In this document: one piece after another, positions 60,566 to 64,000 of the stretch
Position numbering within the stretch: the first letter of the stretch is position 1
Layout of the letters: each line of letters starts with the position of its first letter
NCBI GenBank assembly: GCA_039024435.1
Contig: JBCCQH010000018.1
Location: forward strand, 1-64,000
Direction: 5' to 3'
Origin: JBCCQH01 sp039024435
GTDB lineage: Bacteria > Bacteroidota > Bacteroidia > J057 > JADKCL01
DNA length: 64,000 nt
Position numbers and translations under genes: made by a program
Notes under the pieces: model-generated
Seen by the model: only the letters and a program-made list of their open reading frames with translations
The model's database searches: none
Told to the model about the DNA's origin: nothing

Positions 60566-62434
60566 ATGCGGAAAATATCAGTCACAATTGTTCTTGCATT
60601 GTTCGCCGCCGTGACCTACGGGCAGAAATTCAGTGGATGGGAAGCGGGTACACCCCCACCCCACGCTCCGGCTTCGGCCGTGCTGGAAAATGTCGGTATT
60701 GAGATGGCGCCTTCGGCGGGCGTCGAAGCGGTGCGCCAAGTACTACTGGCCCGAAAAGCGGCCTTCATGGGCGGTACTTCGGATCTGATCGCTACCCACG
60801 ACATCCCAAGTCCCGGGGGCTTTCACTACACCTACCAGCAGACCTTCGCGGGGATTCCCGTCTACCAAGCTTCCATCAAGGCCAATCTCTACGCGGATAA
60901 GCGCATCCACACCCTGCTGAGTACCCTGCGTCCCGTTTCCGCCCCGGTGGCGGAGTTCCAGCACGACATTCCGGCCCTGCGCCACCACTTAGAAGCGTTG
61001 TACGATCAGGGACAAGCAAATTTTGCCATTGAAGCCGAGCGCGTCTGGTTTCCCCGGGACAATGCACTTTACCCGGCCTTCCGCGTGGAACTGGCCCGCG
61101 CGACCCGACTCTGGGAACTGATCATCGCCGATGCCGATTGGGCCGAGTTGCAGCGCCGCGACCTCGCCTCCTACTGCCGTCCCTTGCCGCCGCCAGTGGA
61201 TACCTCTGGGGTGGGCATGGTCTTTTTGCCGGATCCCCTCACCTCCTCCGGCAATGTCTACGGGGGCAACTACGTGGACAATTCCGACGCGGACAGCGAT
61301 GCCCTGAACAACGAACGCGTGGAGGTCACACTACAAGACATCAATTGGAACGGTACTTTTTTCCTGCTTGAAGGCCCCTATGTGCGCATTGCGGACGTCG
61401 AGTCGCCCTCCAGCGCTCCGGCCACCTCCCTCAATGGCAACTTTATATATACCCGGGAGGAGCAAGGATTTGAAGACGTGATGTGCTATTACCACATCGA
61501 TAGCTACCAGCGTTATATCCAATCGCTGGGATTCAACAATCTGATGAATGCACAACTGACCGTCGATCCCCACGGTCTAAATGGGCAGGACAATTCTCAC
61601 TTCGTGCCCCAGGGCGGCAATATCCGCCTCGCGTTTGGGGAAGGCGGTGTAGATGACGCCGAGGACGCCGACGTCGTTGTCCACGAATACGGTCACGCGC
61701 TTTCTTACTCCGCTGCCCCCGGCACCAATGGGGGCCTGGAGCGCACCGGCCTGGACGAAGGCATCGGGGATTACATTTCTGCCTCTTACTCCCGGAGCCT
61801 TTACTATGCGCTCTGGAAGAATACCTTTACTTGGGATGGGCACAATGAGTTCTGGCCTGGGCGTACCGCTTCCACCAGCATGCTTTATCCGCCGAGTACG
61901 GCCGACATATACCTCTACGGTCAGATTTGGGCGACGGCCCTCATGGAAATCTACGGTGACATCGGGCGTACCGCAACCGACAACATTTTCTTCGAAAGCT
62001 TGTACGGTCACCAACTGAACATGGATTTACCGCAAGCCGGCGTCGTGTTCCTCAAAGCGGATTCGGCATTGTACAATGGCATTCACACCAATGTCATCCA
62101 GCGGGCCTTTTGCAACCGCAACATCTGGTCGGGCACCGGTCCGGGGGGCGCTTGCTTTGTTTCCCGCACCGATCCCAGTCTGGACGAAAGCGCCTGGGAA
62201 TTGTTCCCCAATCCGACCACAATGGAAGTCACCATTCGCATCGCCGACGTGGGCTTGCGCAAAAACGTCCGCTACGAAGTGGTCGATCTGATGGGCCAAG
62301 TGCTGCGCCACGGCGACATTCGGCAGCAGTATACCCAAGCTCCGCTGACCGGCCTCGCTTCCGGACTCTACCTGGTCCAAATCATGCAGGGTGACCTGCG
62401 CTTGGGCAGCAAGCGCCTGGAAATTCTTCGCTGA
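60566..62434 (+). CDS. Secreted gluzincin metalloprotease (thermolysin/fungalysin-like) with T9SS tail
   Basis: A 622-residue protein with signal peptide MRKISVTIVLALFAAVTYGQ. Residues ~70-200 form an FTP/PepSY-like propeptide (FHYTYQQTFAGIPVYQASIK). The catalytic site is VVHEYGHALS (His373, Glu374, His377), and GLDEGIGDY at 395-403 gives the third ligand Glu398, as in gluzincins of the M4/M36 type. A T9SS sorting domain closes the protein (LFPNPTTMEVTIRI ... GLASGLYLVQIM). It is probably cotranscribed with the YigZ-like gene. Confidence 0.88.
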   Translation: MRKISVTIVLALFAAVTYGQKFSGWEAGTPPPHAPASAVLENVGIEMAPSAGVEAVRQVLLARKAAFMGGTSDLIATHDIPSPGGFHYTYQQTFAGIPVYQASIKANLYADKRIHTLLSTLRPVSAPVAEFQHDIPALRHHLEALYDQGQANFAIEAERVWFPRDNALYPAFRVELARATRLWELIIADADWAELQRRDLASYCRPLPPPVDTSGVGMVFLPDPLTSSGNVYGGNYVDNSDADSDALNNERVEVTLQDINWNGTFFLLEGPYVRIADVESPSSAPATSLNGNFIYTREEQGFEDVMCYYHIDSYQRYIQSLGFNNLMNAQLTVDPHGLNGQDNSHFVPQGGNIRLAFGEGGVDDAEDADVVVHEYGHALSYSAAPGTNGGLERTGLDEGIGDYISASYSRSLYYALWKNTFTWDGHNEFWPGRTASTSMLYPPSTADIYLYGQIWATALMEIYGDIGRTATDNIFFESLYGHQLNMDLPQAGVVFLKADSALYNGIHTNVIQRAFCNRNIWSGTGPGGACFVSRTDPSLDESAWELFPNPTTMEVTIRIADVGLRKNVRYEVVDLMGQVLRHGDIRQQYTQAPLTGLASGLYLVQIMQGDLRLGSKRLEILR

Positions 62435-62455
62435 TTGCGGATTTAAACGGCGGAG

Positions 62456-63340
62456 TCAGTCGCCCAGCAGGTCTTCGGGCTGAATGGACAGGTCGCGCGG
62501 AAACCAACTGAGATCGTTGGTCCCGTCCTGCGAGGCCCCAAATTGCCACAACTGCCTTTTTACGATTTGTCCGGAACCATTGAGGACGACCACTTCACCG
62601 TGCAAGGCCCCCTTGCGGAATTCACCGAGGGCCTTGATCTTGCCGGTGGCGGGATAATAAATGGTAAATGCCCCGTTCAACGCATCGCCGACGTAGTAGG
62701 TTTCCATCAATTCCTGGCCGTCTTCGTTGTATTCCCGCCAGTTGCCTTCCTTCTGACCGAAATACATGGATCCCGACTGGAAGATCGGTCCCGACTCGTG
62801 GAAAACGACGTAGGACCCGTTGGGGCGGCCGGATTTATAGGTCAATTCGGTTTCTTTCTGACCGTTGGCGTACCAGGTGGTAGAGGGACCGCTGCGGACG
62901 CCTTTGTCGTAATTCACCAGCGACTTTTTGCCGCCGTCTTCGTAGTACTCCCAGCTTGCGTCGACCTTTACCCCGGCTTCCTGGCCTTCAAACTGCTTGT
63001 ACTGTTCCAGTTTTTTCTGGTTTCCGTTTTCGTAGTACCAGGTCGTCTTACCGTCGACCACCCCCATTTTGTACTCCACCGATTTGCGGGGCTTTCCATT
63101 TTTCCAGTAATAGGTCGCGGTGCTGTCCATCTTCCCCTCGGTCCATTTAATGATCCCTTTGGTTTCTCCGGTGACGTGGTACTGCGTCTCCAGACCGTGT
63201 TTTTCCCCGGCCGAATTGATGGTCCACTCGGCTTTCAATTCGCCGGAATCAAAATGGGAAGTAATGGTTTTGGGGCCACCGCAGGCGGTCAAAGCCAGCG
63301 CCAGAATCCCGCCCAGGGCAATGCAAATCGAATCTTTCAT
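62456..63340 (-). CDS. YwqK/MORN-repeat lipoprotein
   Basis: A 294-residue protein with a lipoprotein signal (GILALALTAC). The body consists of ~20-24-residue MORN/YwqK-type repeats such as YYWKNGKPRKSVEYKMG, WYYENGNQKKLEQYKQ, WYANGQKETELTYKSG and YNEDGQELMETYYVGD. Such repeat lipoproteins are common in Bacteroidota; the antitoxin name of YwqK does not transfer here. Function unknown. Confidence 0.85.
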   Translation of the reverse strand: MKDSICIALGGILALALTACGGPKTITSHFDSGELKAEWTINSAGEKHGLETQYHVTGETKGIIKWTEGKMDSTATYYWKNGKPRKSVEYKMGVVDGKTTWYYENGNQKKLEQYKQFEGQEAGVKVDASWEYYEDGGKKSLVNYDKGVRSGPSTTWYANGQKETELTYKSGRPNGSYVVFHESGPIFQSGSMYFGQKEGNWREYNEDGQELMETYYVGDALNGAFTIYYPATGKIKALGEFRKGALHGEVVVLNGSGQIVKRQLWQFGASQDGTNDLSWFPRDLSIQPEDLLGD

Positions 63341-63364
63341 ACTCAGTAAATCTCAGCGCAATCG

Positions 63365-63685
63365 TTAGGCGATTCCCGCCGGCCCTCCTCCGTAGGATGG
63401 TGGCGTCGGAGGAAATGAAGGGCCGTTCAGTTCGATCCGACCAAAAGCAGCTTCGTACTTGTCGACATTTTCCGACAGGGCCGCCAGCAAGCGCCGGGCG
63501 TGCTGTGGCGTCACCACCACCCGCGAACGCACCTTGCCCTTGCTCATGCCCGGTAATACTTGCACGAAATCCAGCACAAATTCAGTCGGCGAATGGCCCA
63601 CAATCGCAAAGTTTGAATATACCCCTTCGGCGATGTCTTCGGGCACTTCGATGTTCAGCTGATTCTGATTTTTGGGATCTTCCAT
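63365..63685 (-). CDS. DUF3467 family protein
   Basis: A 106-residue cytosolic protein with the DUF3467 pattern: YSNFAIVGHSPTEFVLDF, a GKVRSRVVVTPQHARRLLAAL segment and a proline/glycine tail. Family role unknown. The ATG at 63685 is preferred to a GTG 18 bases upstream, and a TATCTTTG box on the minus strand lies about 18 bases before the ATG. Confidence 0.82.
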   Translation of the reverse strand: MEDPKNQNQLNIEVPEDIAEGVYSNFAIVGHSPTEFVLDFVQVLPGMSKGKVRSRVVVTPQHARRLLAALSENVDKYEAAFGRIELNGPSFPPTPPSYGGGPAGIA

Positions 63686-63702
63686 GATTGAATTGTTTCG
63701 CA

Positions 63703-63710
63703 CAAAGATA
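63703..63710 (-). promoter_or_regulatory. -7 box for the DUF3467 gene
   Basis: The minus strand reads TATCTTTG, a perfect TAnnTTTG, 17 bases before the ATG at 63685. Confidence 0.45.
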
Positions 63711-63757
63711 GGGAATCTAGTCCAGGCACTTTGCGGGGAACCGAGCCTCCAAGCTAA

Positions 63758-63918
63758 GAGGCGATTTAAATCTAATTCTGCGATTTTGCTCTGGCATCTT
63801 TTTCCGCCCCTCTTCCGCTATTTTCTCGCCCACAGCTCGGGCTATGGACGCCAAAATGAGCTTCGATGGACAAAGGGATCTGCGCTCGCAAATTTCACCA
63901 ACCAATTTTAGACCGCCT
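63758..63918. repeat. Dispersed ~160-bp repeat, full copy at the window end
   Basis: 161 bases from GAGGCGATTTAAATC to TTTTAGACCGCCT. The right end is an imperfect inverted repeat of the left (AGGCGATTTAAA against AGGCGGTCTAAAA). Its interior contains CTCGGGC and AAAATGAGC stretches shared with the copy at 55034-55193. Confidence 0.75.
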
Positions 63919-64000
63919 GTAAGATCATCTTTCACGCGGTAGCGCACCGAATAGACTTTCGATCAATATCTCTCTCCCGTCCGCTCCGCTACTCAAATGC

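Noticed and set aside
63717..63947. Small frame across the terminal repeat
   Set aside because: The peptide resembles translations of other repeat copies; this is the repeat, not a gene.
1..64000. CRISPR array, tRNA or rRNA genes
   Set aside because: No regularly spaced direct repeats and no tRNA or rRNA sequence was recognised on either strand; a dedicated scan would be needed to exclude a divergent tRNA.

Overview
The window looks like chromosomal DNA of a member of the Bacteroidota, most likely the Saprospiria (Lewinella/Haliscomenobacter-like). This placement is an inference. It rests on at least seven secreted proteins ending in a type IX secretion system (T9SS) type A sorting domain, on TAnnTTTG-type promoter boxes, on weak use of Shine-Dalgarno sites, and on several Bacteroidota-typical families (Omp28-like, choice-of-anchor L, WG repeats, M43 proteases). 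I see no rRNA, tRNA, CRISPR array, transposase or prophage. The first gene is cut by the window edge.

Layout. 1-2.9 kb: end of a SAM methyltransferase, a PQQ-type sugar dehydrogenase-like protein and a polysaccharide flippase. 2.9-9.5 kb: two large paralogous T9SS-exported Asp-box proteins, each closed by a strong terminator, then a membrane-anchored coiled-coil protein. 9.5-15.7 kb: a GT39-type glycosyltransferase and minus-strand envelope/secreted proteins. 15.7-18.6 kb: a ceramidase translationally coupled to a PLP alanine-racemase-fold enzyme. 18.7-21.3 kb: a helical-repeat protein, then a non-coding kilobase with two copies of a structured, terminator-ended element. 21.3-24.4 kb: a HEPN-motif protein and an RNA-repair operon (T4 Pnkp-like kinase/phosphatase and T4 Rnl1-like ligase). 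24.5-31.5 kb: choice-of-anchor-L/OmpA protein, MFS exporter, tandem M23 lipoproteins, NADAR protein and WG-repeat protein. 31.5-41.4 kb: MMPL transporter, S15 hydrolase, gcvP, small secreted protein and an outer-membrane barrel. 41.4-49.1 kb: lipoprotein, tandem M43 metalloproteases with T9SS tails, and an alpha/beta hydrolase. 49.3-53.5 kb: nuoD, plsY, fdhD and an Omp28-like protein. 53.5-55.4 kb: a gene-poor stretch with two small related ORFs and a MITE-like repeat. 55.4-64 kb: two paralogous helical-repeat proteins, T9SS proteins, YigZ-like protein, a gluzincin protease, a YwqK/MORN lipoprotein and a DUF3467 protein.

Themes. Much of the window concerns export and the cell surface (T9SS cargo, lipoproteins, barrels, flippase, glycosyltransferase). 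Local gene duplication recurs (3.7-8.3 kb, 27.4-28.7 kb, 43.3-47.7 kb, 55.4-59.5 kb). The most unusual items are the RNA-repair operon with its HEPN neighbour, the duplicated putative structured RNA near 20.7-21.3 kb, the pair of tiny ORFs near 54-55 kb whose shared peptide differs only at wobble positions, and a dispersed ~160-bp repeat with imperfect terminal inverted repeats.
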